NCBI GenBank assembly: GCA_027084145.1
Contig: JALWLM010000034.1
Location: 1 to 7,972, forward strand
Direction of reading: 5' to 3'
DNA: 7,972 bases
Origin: Crocinitomicaceae bacterium
GTDB lineage: Bacteria > Bacteroidota > Bacteroidia > Flavobacteriales_D > Crocinitomicaceae
Each line of letters starts with the position of its first letter. Position 1 is the first letter of the stretch. The notes beneath the pieces were generated by a model. The model saw only the letters and a program-made list of their open reading frames with translations. It did not search any database and had not been told where the DNA came from. Shown here piece by piece: positions 1 through 7,695 of this stretch. The translations under genes and the position numbers were made by a program.

Positions 1-127
1 AAATTTAACTGATGTTTCTGATGATGTGGTAGAAGTTTCATTAAATAATATTTCAAGTGGGGTTTATATTTTGAGATTGACATTTAATGGTGAGACAATG
101 TTTACTAGAATAAATGTTTCAAAATAG
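1..127 (+). CDS. C-terminal end of a T9SS-secreted protein (type A sorting domain), 5' truncated
   Basis: The frame starting at base 2 is open for 41 codons and stops at TAG 125-127; the start lies outside the window. The visible tail contains ISSGVYILRLTFNGET and ends with ...TRINVSK. This is the typical end of the Por_Secre_tail / type IX secretion type A domain: a Gly-Val-Tyr-hydrophobic strand, a turn, then a short strand ending in a basic residue. In this family the domain directs passage of the folded protein through the outer-membrane T9SS translocon and is cleaved or attached at the cell surface. What the cargo part does cannot be known from here. The call of sorting domain is firm; the protein's function is unknown. 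A rho-independent terminator follows 17 nt after the stop, so this gene ends its own transcription unit. Confidence 0.85.
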   Translation, partial: NLTDVSDDVVEVSLNNISSGVYILRLTFNGETMFTRINVSK

Positions 128-144
128 AAAGCATTAAATGTATT

Positions 145-173
145 AAAAAGAGCGGGATTTTCCGCTCTTTTTT
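145..173 (+). terminator. Rho-independent terminator after the T9SS-domain gene
   Basis: The left arm aaaaagagcgg (145-155) pairs perfectly with ccgctcttttt (162-172) around a 6-nt loop, and a run of T closes the structure. It lies between the end of the sorting-domain gene and the fabG promoter, which begins within 20 nt of it. Confidence 0.9.
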
Positions 174-188
174 ATTTCATAAAAATTT

Positions 189-196
189 TATCTTTG
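189..196 (+). promoter_or_regulatory. Candidate Bacteroidota -7 promoter box for fabG
   Basis: TATCTTTG matches the Bacteroidota/Flavobacterium -7 consensus TAnnTTTG at every fixed position. No TTG is visible at the usual -33 distance, because that place is taken by the T-tract of the preceding terminator. If the box is used, transcription would begin around 201-204. That leaves a leader of only about 10-13 nt before the ATG at 214, made almost entirely of A, with no Shine-Dalgarno sequence. Confidence 0.6.
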
Positions 197-213
197 ACAA
201 AAAAAATAAAACT

Positions 214-960
214 ATGAATTTGTTAGAAGGAAAAGTTGTTTTGATTACAGGTGCATCGAGAGGAATAGGAAAAGCTATTGCAGAAGAATGTGTAAAACAA
301 GGAGCTAAAGTGGCTTTTACATATCTTTCATCAGAAGAAAAAGCTAGAAAATTAGAAGAAGAGCTTTCAGCAAATGGAGGAGAAGTAAAGGGGTTTAAAT
401 CAGACGCATCGAAGTTTGATGAGGCTCAATCACTTGCGGAAGAAGTGATGAAAGAGTTTGGATCAATAGATGTTTTGGTTAATAATGCCGGAATCACAAG
501 AGATACCTTGTTAATGCGTATGTCTGAAGAGCAATGGGATGAAGTGATGAAAGTTAATTTAAAATCAGCATTTAATTTAACTAAAGCAGTTCTTCGTCCT
601 ATGCTAAAAGCAAGAAAAGGTTCTATTATCAATATGTCATCTGTAGTAGGTGTTAGCGGAAATGCAGGTCAAGCAAATTACGCTGCATCTAAGGCAGGAT
701 TAATTGGTTTTACCAAATCGGTAGCGCAAGAATTAGGATCAAGAAATATTCGATGTAATGCTATTGCTCCGGGGTTTATTGAGACGGAGATGACAGAAAA
801 ATTAGATCCGAAAGTGGTAGAGGAGTGGAGAGCTGGTATTCCTTTAAAGAGAGGAGGAAAACCAAAAGATGTAGCAGATTTAGTTGTCTTTTTAGCATCA
901 GAAATGTCTTCTTATATTACAGGTCAAACAATTAATGTTTGTGGGGGAATGTTGATGTAA
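214..960 (+). CDS. fabG: 3-oxoacyl-[acyl-carrier-protein] reductase FabG
   Basis: Predicted cytosolic NADPH-dependent short-chain dehydrogenase that reduces 3-oxoacyl-ACP to (R)-3-hydroxyacyl-ACP in type II fatty-acid elongation. At 248 aa it has normal FabG length. Visible motifs are the Rossmann cofactor loop TGASRGIG (12-19), Asp64 in the adenine-contact position, NNAG (90-93), and the catalytic set Asn115, Ser143, Tyr156 and Lys160 (the last two in YAASK). After these comes PGFIETEMT (about 186-194), and the C-terminal NVCGGMLM resembles the end of E. coli FabG. The start is the first ATG and directly follows the promoter box. The gene ends in two tandem in-frame TAA codons (958-963). It stands alone here, with no fabD, acpP or fabF beside it, which is common in Bacteroidota. 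Another SDR reductase cannot be excluded, but the whole-length pattern is FabG. Confidence 0.93.
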   Translation: MNLLEGKVVLITGASRGIGKAIAEECVKQGAKVAFTYLSSEEKARKLEEELSANGGEVKGFKSDASKFDEAQSLAEEVMKEFGSIDVLVNNAGITRDTLLMRMSEEQWDEVMKVNLKSAFNLTKAVLRPMLKARKGSIINMSSVVGVSGNAGQANYAASKAGLIGFTKSVAQELGSRNIRCNAIAPGFIETEMTEKLDPKVVEEWRAGIPLKRGGKPKDVADLVVFLASEMSSYITGQTINVCGGMLM

Positions 961-982
961 TAAATTAAGATGAAAGAATAAT

Positions 983-1017
983 AAAAAAAGCGAGAACATT
1001 TATTCTCGCTTTTTTTT
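983..1017. terminator. Bidirectional rho-independent terminator between fabG and the TPR gene
   Basis: The core stem gcgagaa (990-996) / ttctcgc (1003-1009) has a 6-nt loop and is flanked by seven A on the left (983-989) and eight T on the right (1010-1017). It therefore reads as stem plus U-tract on both strands. On the plus strand it lies 22 nt after the fabG stop; on the minus strand it lies 19 nt after the stop of the convergent TPR gene. One element probably ends both units. Confidence 0.9.
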
Positions 1018-1036
1018 ATTGGAAATAAAGTGAAAT

Positions 1037-2254
1037 CTATTTTAAAGCATCAGCTTTCTTTTTGTATTCTAATGCTTTTTCAGAATTTCCCAATTTTCTA
1101 TTAATTTGAAACAATATGGTCAATACTTGTTTGTCATTAGGGTTCTTTGAAATATATTTTTCAAGAGGTATTAATGCTTGCTTAAACTTCTCATTACTTT
1201 TTGCATCTAAATCATTGTATCTAGGATCTCCTAAAGGCAATTTATTCGCTTGTGCCTTCAATTCTGTTCCCCAGCTTACAAGAACTGCTCCCAGTTGATA
1301 AAGAGCATCTTCATATTCAGGGTCAATTTCCAAAGCTTTGTTTAATGATTCGGTTGCTTTTTCATACTCATTAAGTTCAAAATTAATGGTACCTATAGTG
1401 TAATACAATTGCTTGTTTTCAGCATCTGCAGCAATTGCATCTTCGAGTGCTTTTTGAGCTCCTTCTTTGTCTCCTGCATCTAGCTTTGTATTTACGAGTT
1501 GCAATAAAAGTCCTTTATCTGAAGGATATTTTTTTCTTGCTTCATTGATAACAGCCTCTGCTTGATCAACTTTTCCTGCTTTTCTGTATGCTTCAGAAGC
1601 TAGTGCTCCGGTGATGTTTACTTTATAACCTGCTTTTACTAATTTTTCATAGCGTTTTGCCGCTTCCTCATGCTTTTCCGCATTTCCAAAACTTAAAGCA
1701 GCATTATAAACAGCTGAACTATCCAACATTCCGACTGCATCTGCATATTTAGCTTGGTAGTCATACATTCCGGCAGCAGGTTCATATTGTTTCATATCAA
1801 ACAACATTCCTCCCATTTGGTTAAAGGTCATCCTTTTTTTGTCAACACCTTGGGCAATATAAGATTTATACTTTTTTCCTAAAGGATACCCTTTTTTAAA
1901 TGCTTTTATTGACTCTTCCAAAGGATTTTCTCCTGCTTCTTTTATAAAAGAACTGTCTATAGAACCTTTTTGAGCAGATGCCATAACTACATCAAAAAAA
2001 GCTCCGTAGATTTCACCTTTTAGCCAAAAAGTCTTTTGTTCGTCTTTTGTTTCTTCGTGTTCGGATGCTAAATCAATGTATTTTTTTGCTTCAAGTAAGC
2101 TTTTCTTAGCATCTTCAATTTTCCCTTTCATCATAGCAGGGAGATACTGGTTTTTATAGACAACAGCTGCACTTGTAACATTCTTTTTCTGAGCAGTAAC
2201 ATTAACAGCTAATCCAATTGCAATTACACTTAACGTGTTTCGTAATAAATTCAT
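1037..2254 (-). CDS. Secreted/periplasmic tetratricopeptide-repeat protein, second gene of a gyrA unit
   Basis: This 405-aa protein has a Sec signal peptide: a short basic start (MNLLR), a hydrophobic stretch to about residue 20, and a likely cleavage after VTA (19-21). There is no lipobox cysteine, so it is probably soluble in the periplasm or secreted. The mature part is helical and Lys/Glu/Ala-rich. TPR-like helix pairs are visible from about 145 to the end; the clearest is around 284-330, with motifs such as YYTIGTINFELNEYEKA and the closing ALEIDP. The region 40-140 is helical but less regular. No catalytic motif is seen, and a scaffold or protein-binding role is an inference from the repeats. 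The ATG lies 24 nt after the gyrA stop with no terminator between, so co-transcription with gyrA is likely. I recall TPR proteins next to gyrA in other Flavobacteriia, but the function is not established. Confidence 0.85.
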   Translation of the reverse strand: MNLLRNTLSVIAIGLAVNVTAQKKNVTSAAVVYKNQYLPAMMKGKIEDAKKSLLEAKKYIDLASEHEETKDEQKTFWLKGEIYGAFFDVVMASAQKGSIDSSFIKEAGENPLEESIKAFKKGYPLGKKYKSYIAQGVDKKRMTFNQMGGMLFDMKQYEPAAGMYDYQAKYADAVGMLDSSAVYNAALSFGNAEKHEEAAKRYEKLVKAGYKVNITGALASEAYRKAGKVDQAEAVINEARKKYPSDKGLLLQLVNTKLDAGDKEGAQKALEDAIAADAENKQLYYTIGTINFELNEYEKATESLNKALEIDPEYEDALYQLGAVLVSWGTELKAQANKLPLGDPRYNDLDAKSNEKFKQALIPLEKYISKNPNDKQVLTILFQINRKLGNSEKALEYKKKADALK

Positions 2255-2278
2255 TTCAATTAAAATTTTAGTTAAAAA

Positions 2279-4819
2279 TTATTCTTCATTTTGATTATTG
2301 TCAATTCTCGTGCCATTTTCTAAATTATCTTCACTTTCTGTATCGCTTTCATCATCATTTTTAGGAACTTTAGCTACAGCAGCAATTTCTCCTCCTTTTT
2401 TAAGATTGATGAGTTTAACCCCTTGAGAATTTCTTCCCATTGTTCGGATACTGTCCACATGCAAACGAATCGTAACTCCTGATTTAGTTATAATCATTAA
2501 ATCGTCTTCATCCGTAACATTTTTTATAGAGATTAATCGCCCTGTTTTATCAGTGATATTAATTGTTTTGACACCTTTTCCTCCTCTATTTGTAATTCGA
2601 TAAATAGGTTCATTGTCTTCAGGGTCGTTCAAATAGGTGCGTTTTCCATATCCTTTTTCAGATACAACTAGTATTGTAGAATGAATATCTTCAACACATA
2701 CCATTCCTACAACTTCATCATTCTCATCTGCAAGTTTTACTCCACGTACACCCGATGCATTTCTACCCATTGGACGGACCTTCTCTTCATTAAAGCGAAT
2801 CGCTTTTCCTTGACTTGTTGCCAGTACAATTTCGTTAGAACCGTTGGTTAATTTCGCTTCCAGCAATTCATCTCCTTCTTTTATGGTGATAGCATTAATT
2901 CCATTTGTTCTTGGACGTGAATATGCTTCCAAAGAGGTTTTTTTGATGACCCCTTTTTTAGTTGCCATGATGATAAAATTATTATCGACATATTCTTTGT
3001 CTTTTAGGTCTTTTACCTTAACATAAGCTTTTATTTTATCATCTTGGTCGATATTCAATAGATTTTGTATTGCGCGTCCTTTACTTGTTTTAGAGCCTTC
3101 AGGTATTTCAAAGACTCTCATCCAGAAGCATTTTCCTTTTTCGGTAAAAATCAGTAGATAATTATGGTTTGTAGCAACAAATAATTCTTCTAAAAAGTCT
3201 TTATCTCTGGTTGAAGAACCTTTAGAGCCCATTCCACCTCTGTTTTGTACTTTGTATTCACTCAAGCTTGTTCGCTTAATATATCCTGCATGAGAAATCG
3301 TAATCACAACTTCCTCATCAGGAATTAAATCTTCAATTCTCATTTCACTTGCTGAATACTCAATTACAGAACGTCTTTCATCTCCGTATTTTTCTTTAAC
3401 CTCAATCAACTCATTTTTGATAATCTCCATTCTTCGCTCTTTCTTCGCAAGAATGTCTTTTAAATCTTCGATTGTTTTGACAAGTTCATCATATTCAGCA
3501 CGTAATTTATCTTGCTCTAATCCTGTTAATTGTCCAAGACGCATATCAACGATCGCTTTAGCTTGAATTTCGGAAAGCTCAAAACGATTCATTAAGTTCG
3601 TTCTTGCTTCATCTCTGTTTTTTGATGAGCGGATAATTTTAATAACTTCGTCAATATTGTCGGAAGCAATGATTAACCCCTCTAAAATATGAGCTCTTTC
3701 TTCCGCCTTTTTTAATTCAAATTTTGTTCTACGAACGACAACTTCATGTCTGAAGTCAATAAAATGCTGTATCATTTGTTTTAAAGTCACCATTTCAGGG
3801 CGACCATTAACCAAGCAAATATTATTAACAGAGAAAGAAGTTTGAAGCGCAGTATACTTATAAAGTTTATTGAGAACAACATTAGGAATAGCATCTCGCT
3901 TTAGTTCATAAACAATACGCATTCCGTTTCTGTCTGATTCGTCTCGAATATCAGAAATTCCATCAATTTTTTTGTCATTTACTAAATCAGCGGTTTTCTT
4001 AATCATATCCGCCTTATTAACTTGATATGGAATTTCCGTAACAATTATTGTTTCTTTTCCGCTTTTTTCGTCTTCAACGATTTCTGCTTTTCCACGCATT
4101 ACAATACGTCCCTTTCCGGTTAAGAATGCATTTCTAACACCTTCATAACCGTAAATGATACCTCCGGTAGGGAAGTCAGGAGCTTTAATATATTCAAGTA
4201 AAGCTTCATCCTCAATATTATCGTCTTCCACGTAAGCGATCATACCGTCGCATATCTCTGTTAAATTATGAGGAGCCATGTTTGTAGCCATACCAACAGC
4301 AATTCCGCTGGCACCATTAATCAATAGGTTAGGGATTTTTGTAGGTAAGACTGTAGGCTCCATTAAACTTTCATCAAAGTTAGGAGCAAAATCTACCGTA
4401 TCTTTATCTAAATCCGCTAACATTTCTTCAGCCATCTTTGTTAAACGGGCTTCTGTATAACGCATTGCTGCCGGGCTATCACCATCAATAGAACCAAAGT
4501 TACCTTGTCCGTCTACCAAGGGATACCTTAATGACCAAGGTTGGGCCATCCTAACCATTGTATCATAAACTGAACTATCTCCATGTGGATGGTATTTACC
4601 TAAAACTTCTCCGACAATTCTTGCAGATTTTTTATAAGGTCTATTGGAAAATACGCCTAAATCTTGCATTCCGTAAAGAACTCTTCTATGTACAGGTTTG
4701 AAACCGTCTCTTACATCAGGTAAAGCTCTTGAAACAATGACAGACATTGAGTAATCAATGTATGCCGATTTCATTTCATTTTCGATATTGACTTTAATGA
4801 TTCTTCCTTCGTTTCTCAT
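2279..4819 (-). CDS. gyrA: DNA gyrase subunit A
   Basis: This is the breakage-and-reunion subunit of gyrase, which works with GyrB as A2B2 to put negative supercoils into DNA. The 846 aa are a normal length. The winged-helix/tower core covers about 1-490, with catalytic Tyr121 in AAMRYTE and the intercalating Ile173 in SGIAVG. The quinolone region reads HPHGDSSVYD (77-86); Ser82 and Asp86 correspond to E. coli Ser83 and Asp87, the susceptible state. A coiled coil spans about 432-482. The C-terminal beta-pinwheel (about 500-815) has a GyrA-box variant QNRGGMG at 525-531 and a second box-like TNRGGKG at 743-749. This pinwheel with its box favours GyrA over ParC. The last ~27 residues are an acidic, low-complexity tail. 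The start ATG follows an AT-rich leader without Shine-Dalgarno. The TPR gene follows 24 nt downstream. Confidence 0.97.
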   Translation of the reverse strand: MRNEGRIIKVNIENEMKSAYIDYSMSVIVSRALPDVRDGFKPVHRRVLYGMQDLGVFSNRPYKKSARIVGEVLGKYHPHGDSSVYDTMVRMAQPWSLRYPLVDGQGNFGSIDGDSPAAMRYTEARLTKMAEEMLADLDKDTVDFAPNFDESLMEPTVLPTKIPNLLINGASGIAVGMATNMAPHNLTEICDGMIAYVEDDNIEDEALLEYIKAPDFPTGGIIYGYEGVRNAFLTGKGRIVMRGKAEIVEDEKSGKETIIVTEIPYQVNKADMIKKTADLVNDKKIDGISDIRDESDRNGMRIVYELKRDAIPNVVLNKLYKYTALQTSFSVNNICLVNGRPEMVTLKQMIQHFIDFRHEVVVRRTKFELKKAEERAHILEGLIIASDNIDEVIKIIRSSKNRDEARTNLMNRFELSEIQAKAIVDMRLGQLTGLEQDKLRAEYDELVKTIEDLKDILAKKERRMEIIKNELIEVKEKYGDERRSVIEYSASEMRIEDLIPDEEVVITISHAGYIKRTSLSEYKVQNRGGMGSKGSSTRDKDFLEELFVATNHNYLLIFTEKGKCFWMRVFEIPEGSKTSKGRAIQNLLNIDQDDKIKAYVKVKDLKDKEYVDNNFIIMATKKGVIKKTSLEAYSRPRTNGINAITIKEGDELLEAKLTNGSNEIVLATSQGKAIRFNEEKVRPMGRNASGVRGVKLADENDEVVGMVCVEDIHSTILVVSEKGYGKRTYLNDPEDNEPIYRITNRGGKGVKTINITDKTGRLISIKNVTDEDDLMIITKSGVTIRLHVDSIRTMGRNSQGVKLINLKKGGEIAAVAKVPKNDDESDTESEDNLENGTRIDNNQNEE

Positions 4820-4882
4820 ATTTATTATATAACTGTTAAGTTTATTTTTTTATCGTTCCTTTTAAGTTTGGAAATCAAACCC

Positions 4883-4915
4883 CGAAGATAGTTAAAAAAG
4901 TGCTCTTAATCACAA
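4883..4915 (-). promoter_or_regulatory. Candidate gyrA promoter
   Basis: Read on the minus strand, TATCTTCG (4890-4883) is one base from the Bacteroidota -7 box TAnnTTTG. A TTG (4915-4913) lies 22 nt upstream of it, inside the spacing range known for Flavobacterium promoters. Transcription would begin near 4877, giving a leader of about 58 nt. That leader begins close to a small inverted repeat, gtttg-gaaat-caaac (4866-4880). The match is imperfect, so this is a candidate only. Confidence 0.4.
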
Positions 4916-4959
4916 TAAAAAAGGGTGGGATTTACTAACAAATATGTGATAAAAAAGGG
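4915..4959 (+). repeat. 11-bp direct repeat ATAAAAAAGGG upstream of gyrA
   Basis: ATAAAAAAGGG occurs at 4915-4925 and again at 4949-4959, a 34-bp offset, which is close to three or slightly more helical turns. The copy nearer gyrA begins at the last base of the candidate -33 TTG. The G-run makes it less trivial than the surrounding A/T background. It could be a protein-binding site, but no regulator is known from this sequence. Confidence 0.4.
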
Positions 4960-5082
4960 GATAAATTAGGACTTATTAACAATTTGGTCTTTTTTTTGTG
5001 CTTTTGTGTTCATTATCGAGATATTCCACGTATAATGATTTAAAAAATATGGGTTATATTTACATTTTAAATGATTTAGAAA

Positions 5083-5099
5083 TTATCAATAATTGATAA
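5083..5099. repeat. Perfect 7-bp inverted repeat directly before clpC start
   Basis: TTATCAA (5083-5089), TAA, TTGATAA (5093-5099) form a perfect palindrome with a 3-nt centre, ending two bases before the clpC ATG at 5102. Its position covers the place of ribosome binding. It may be a repressor site or a weak RNA hairpin affecting initiation. Its AT-richness also leaves chance as an explanation. Confidence 0.4.
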
Positions 5100-5101
5100 A
5101 T

Positions 5102-7672
5102 ATGGATGCAAAGTTTTCACAAGAGGTTAAGGATGTAATAGGTTACAGTAGAGAAGAGGCACTACGATTAGGAAATGATTATGTAGGCGTGGAGCATTTT
5201 TTATTAGGTATTATTCGTGATAATGAAAACATGGCGATCGAGTTATTACGTGAATTTCATGTAAACTTTCGCCAATTAAGAAAAGAAATTGAAGATGCTT
5301 TATCAATCACGATGTCCGATACTTCGGGGAGAGATTTAACTAATTTACCTTTGGTAAAACAAGCGGAACGGGTGTTAAAATTATCTTTTCTGGAAGCTAA
5401 AAAATATAAAAGTGAAGAGATAAAAACGACACATCTATTATTAGCAATTCTAAAAAATGAAGATAGTGTAGCATCATCAATATTAAATAAATTTGGTATT
5501 TATTACGATACTTTGATAGAAGAAATAGAATATATGGAAGAAGATATGACTAAAGACAAAGAACTAGATGAAGATAAGATATCTCCTAGAGCCGAATTTC
5601 CGGAAGAAGAAAGTTTTGGAGAAGAAGATCCTTTTTCTCCACCCAAAAAGAAACAAACGGCTAAATCTAAAACTCCGGTATTAGATAATTTCGGTAGAGA
5701 TTTGACTAAATATGCAGAAGAAGGAAAGTTAGATCCTATTGTTGGAAGAGAAAAAGAGATTGAACGAGTAAGTCAAATTTTGTCTCGTAGAAAGAAAAAC
5801 AATCCAATACTTATTGGAGAACCCGGTGTAGGTAAAAGTGCTATTGCAGAAGGGTTGGCGCTAAGAATCGTTCAGCGAAAAGTATCTCGGGTATTATTTG
5901 ATAAGCGTATTATTTCATTGGATTTGACTTCTCTTGTTGCGGGCACTAAATATAGAGGGCAGTTTGAAGAAAGGATGAAGGCGGTAATGCAAGAGATTGA
6001 AAGAAATAAGAATATCATTCTTTTTATAGATGAAATTCATACGATAATAGGAGCGGGAAGTGCTTCAGGTTCTATGGATGCATCGAATATGATTAAGCCT
6101 GCTTTGGCTAGAGGTGAATTTCAGGTAATTGGTGCAACAACATTAGATGAATATAGAAAATATGTAGAGAAAGACGGGGCACTTGAAAGAAGATTTCAAA
6201 AAGTAATTATTGAGCCTACCTCTAAAGAAGAAACAATTCAGATTCTGCAAAATATAAAAGAACGGTATGAAGATCATCATTTGGTTAAATATACTGATGA
6301 AGCCATAGAGGCATGTGTAACGCTTACAGAAAGATATATTACCGATAGACATTTGCCGGATAAAGCTATTGATGCTTTGGATGAAGTAGGATCAAGAGTG
6401 CATCTAAAAAGTATCAATGTACCTAAAGAAGTGTTGGATTTAGAGAAGGAATTAGAAGAATTAAATAAAAAGAAAGATGAAGCCATTCGTTTGCAAAAAT
6501 ATGAGGAAGCAGCTAAATTAAGAGATGAAGAAAGGCAGTTAAATGAGAAATTGACGGAGGCTAAAAAAAGATGGGAAGAAGAGGCAAAACTTAATCGAGT
6601 AGTAATAACGGAACAACATGTGGCGGAAGTTGTATCAATGATGTCCGGAGTTCCGGTAACGAGGATTTCAGAATCCGAAATAGGACGACTCGCATCAATG
6701 AAAGATGAAATTAAGAAAAAGGTAATTGGTCAAGACGAAGCTGTTGAAAAAGTAGTTAAAGCAATTCAACGAAATAGAGCAGGATTAAAAGATCCAAATA
6801 AACCGATAGGTTCATTCTTTTTCTTAGGACCGACGGGTGTAGGTAAAACTCAGCTGGCAAAGGTACTGGCAGAATATCTTTTCGACTCAAAAGATGCTTT
6901 AATTAGAATAGATATGTCTGAGTATATGGAGAAATTTTCTATTTCCAGATTGGTCGGAGCGCCTCCGGGGTATGTTGGGTATGAGGAAGGTGGTCAATTG
7001 ACTGAGAAAGTAAGACGAAAACCTTATTCTATTGTTCTTTTGGATGAAATTGAAAAAGCACATCCCGATGTATTTAACTTGTTACTTCAAGCTTTAGATG
7101 ATGGACATATGACGGATGGTTTAGGAAGAAAAATTGACTTTAAAAATACCATCTTAATTATGACTTCCAATATTGGAGCTAGACAGCTGGCAGATTTTGG
7201 AACCGGGGTAGGCTTTGGAACAAAAGCAAGAGAAGAGCAAGAAACAGAAAATAGAAAATCGGTCATACAAAATGCGCTTCGAAAAGCTTTTTCTCCTGAA
7301 TTCTTAAATAGAATTGATGATATGATCATCTTTAAACCTCTATCAAGAGAGGATATTCATAAAATCATCGATATTGAATTAGAAAATCTTTACGGTAGAA
7401 TCAGTAATTTAGGATATGAGATTGAATTAACTGAAGAAGCTAAAGATTTCATCGCCGAAAAAGGATATGATGAGAAATTTGGAGCAAGACCTCTAAAAAG
7501 AGCAATTCAAAAACTGATAGAAGATCCTTTAGCGGAACGTATTGTTCATTCTGAATTAAAAAAAGGAGATAAAATTATTATTGATTTGAATAAAGATAAA
7601 AGTGAATTAAATATTCAGATAGAGAAAGGAAACGAGAAGAAAGAGGATAAAAAAGAAGAAGATAATGTGTAG
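5102..7672 (+). CDS. clpC: ATP-dependent Clp protease ATP-binding subunit ClpC (Hsp100)
   Basis: This AAA+ unfoldase threads proteins into the ClpP peptidase in the cytosol. I chose ATG 5102 (856 aa): the protein then begins MDAKFSQEVK as in Bacteroidota homologues, whereas the in-frame TTG at 5093 lies inside a palindrome and adds only three residues. Domains: double Clp-N repeat (2-145); acidic linker with a Lys patch (146-195); AAA-1 with Walker A GEPGVGKS (239-246), pore loop GTKYRG (Tyr284), Walker B LFIDE (307-311) and Arg363/364; a coiled M-domain with UVR-like segment (about 446-496), the ClpC hallmark; AAA-2 with GPTGVGKT (576-583), pore loop GYVGY (623-627), LLDE (646-649) and sensor-2 GAR (794-796). 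VGF (703-705) fits the ClpP-docking loop. The tail (840-856) is Lys/Glu-rich. It stands as a single gene with its own terminator. No CtsR or McsB gene is nearby, so control as in Firmicutes should not be assumed. Confidence 0.95.
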   Translation: MDAKFSQEVKDVIGYSREEALRLGNDYVGVEHFLLGIIRDNENMAIELLREFHVNFRQLRKEIEDALSITMSDTSGRDLTNLPLVKQAERVLKLSFLEAKKYKSEEIKTTHLLLAILKNEDSVASSILNKFGIYYDTLIEEIEYMEEDMTKDKELDEDKISPRAEFPEEESFGEEDPFSPPKKKQTAKSKTPVLDNFGRDLTKYAEEGKLDPIVGREKEIERVSQILSRRKKNNPILIGEPGVGKSAIAEGLALRIVQRKVSRVLFDKRIISLDLTSLVAGTKYRGQFEERMKAVMQEIERNKNIILFIDEIHTIIGAGSASGSMDASNMIKPALARGEFQVIGATTLDEYRKYVEKDGALERRFQKVIIEPTSKEETIQILQNIKERYEDHHLVKYTDEAIEACVTLTERYITDRHLPDKAIDALDEVGSRVHLKSINVPKEVLDLEKELEELNKKKDEAIRLQKYEEAAKLRDEERQLNEKLTEAKKRWEEEAKLNRVVITEQHVAEVVSMMSGVPVTRISESEIGRLASMKDEIKKKVIGQDEAVEKVVKAIQRNRAGLKDPNKPIGSFFFLGPTGVGKTQLAKVLAEYLFDSKDALIRIDMSEYMEKFSISRLVGAPPGYVGYEEGGQLTEKVRRKPYSIVLLDEIEKAHPDVFNLLLQALDDGHMTDGLGRKIDFKNTILIMTSNIGARQLADFGTGVGFGTKAREEQETENRKSVIQNALRKAFSPEFLNRIDDMIIFKPLSREDIHKIIDIELENLYGRISNLGYEIELTEEAKDFIAEKGYDEKFGARPLKRAIQKLIEDPLAERIVHSELKKGDKIIIDLNKDKSELNIQIEKGNEKKEDKKEEDNV

Positions 7673-7695
7673 ATAGAATTACTTTTAGAAAGATT

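Larger units (their letters stand above)
4820..5101. other. Divergent gyrA/clpC intergenic region
   Basis: This 282-nt AT-rich stretch lies between two divergent genes, and I find no credible gene in it. It holds the candidate gyrA promoter (4883-4915), an 11-bp direct repeat (4915-4925 and 4949-4959), a T-rich tract (4989-4997), a 9-bp repeat aatgattta (5034-5042 and 5070-5078) and a palindrome just before clpC (5083-5099). The clpC promoter is not clear. TATATTTA (5055-5062) and TACATTTT (5061-5068) are each one base off TAnnTTTG but lack a TTG at the right distance. No CIRCE element (HrcA site) is present. Confidence 0.6.

Noticed and set aside
426..632. Minus-strand open frame inside fabG
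   Set aside because: Shadow of the fabG coding sequence with no motifs or initiation signal; the same applies to the opposite-strand frames within the TPR gene, gyrA and clpC.
4831..4842. Small inverted repeat aact-gtta-agtt in the gyrA leader
   Set aside because: Four base pairs of mostly A-T in an AT-rich leader do not support a structured element.
4968..4997. Possible terminator gac...gtc followed by eight T in the gyrA-clpC gap
   Set aside because: Only about three base pairs can form, and no gene points into it from the left on the plus strand.
5004..5036. Sigma70-like TTGTGT...TATAAT before clpC
   Set aside because: The spacer is 21 nt instead of about 17, and Bacteroidota use a different -7 element. 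TATAAT in such AT-rich sequence is expected by chance.
5068..5078. Palindrome TAAATGATTTA before clpC
   Set aside because: Short and almost wholly A/T, with no extension beyond 5-bp arms; not distinguishable from background.
5093..5101. TTG start for clpC giving three extra residues (MIN)
   Set aside because: TTG 5093 lies inside the palindrome. The ATG at 5102 gives the N-terminus MDAKFS expected for Bacteroidota ClpC.
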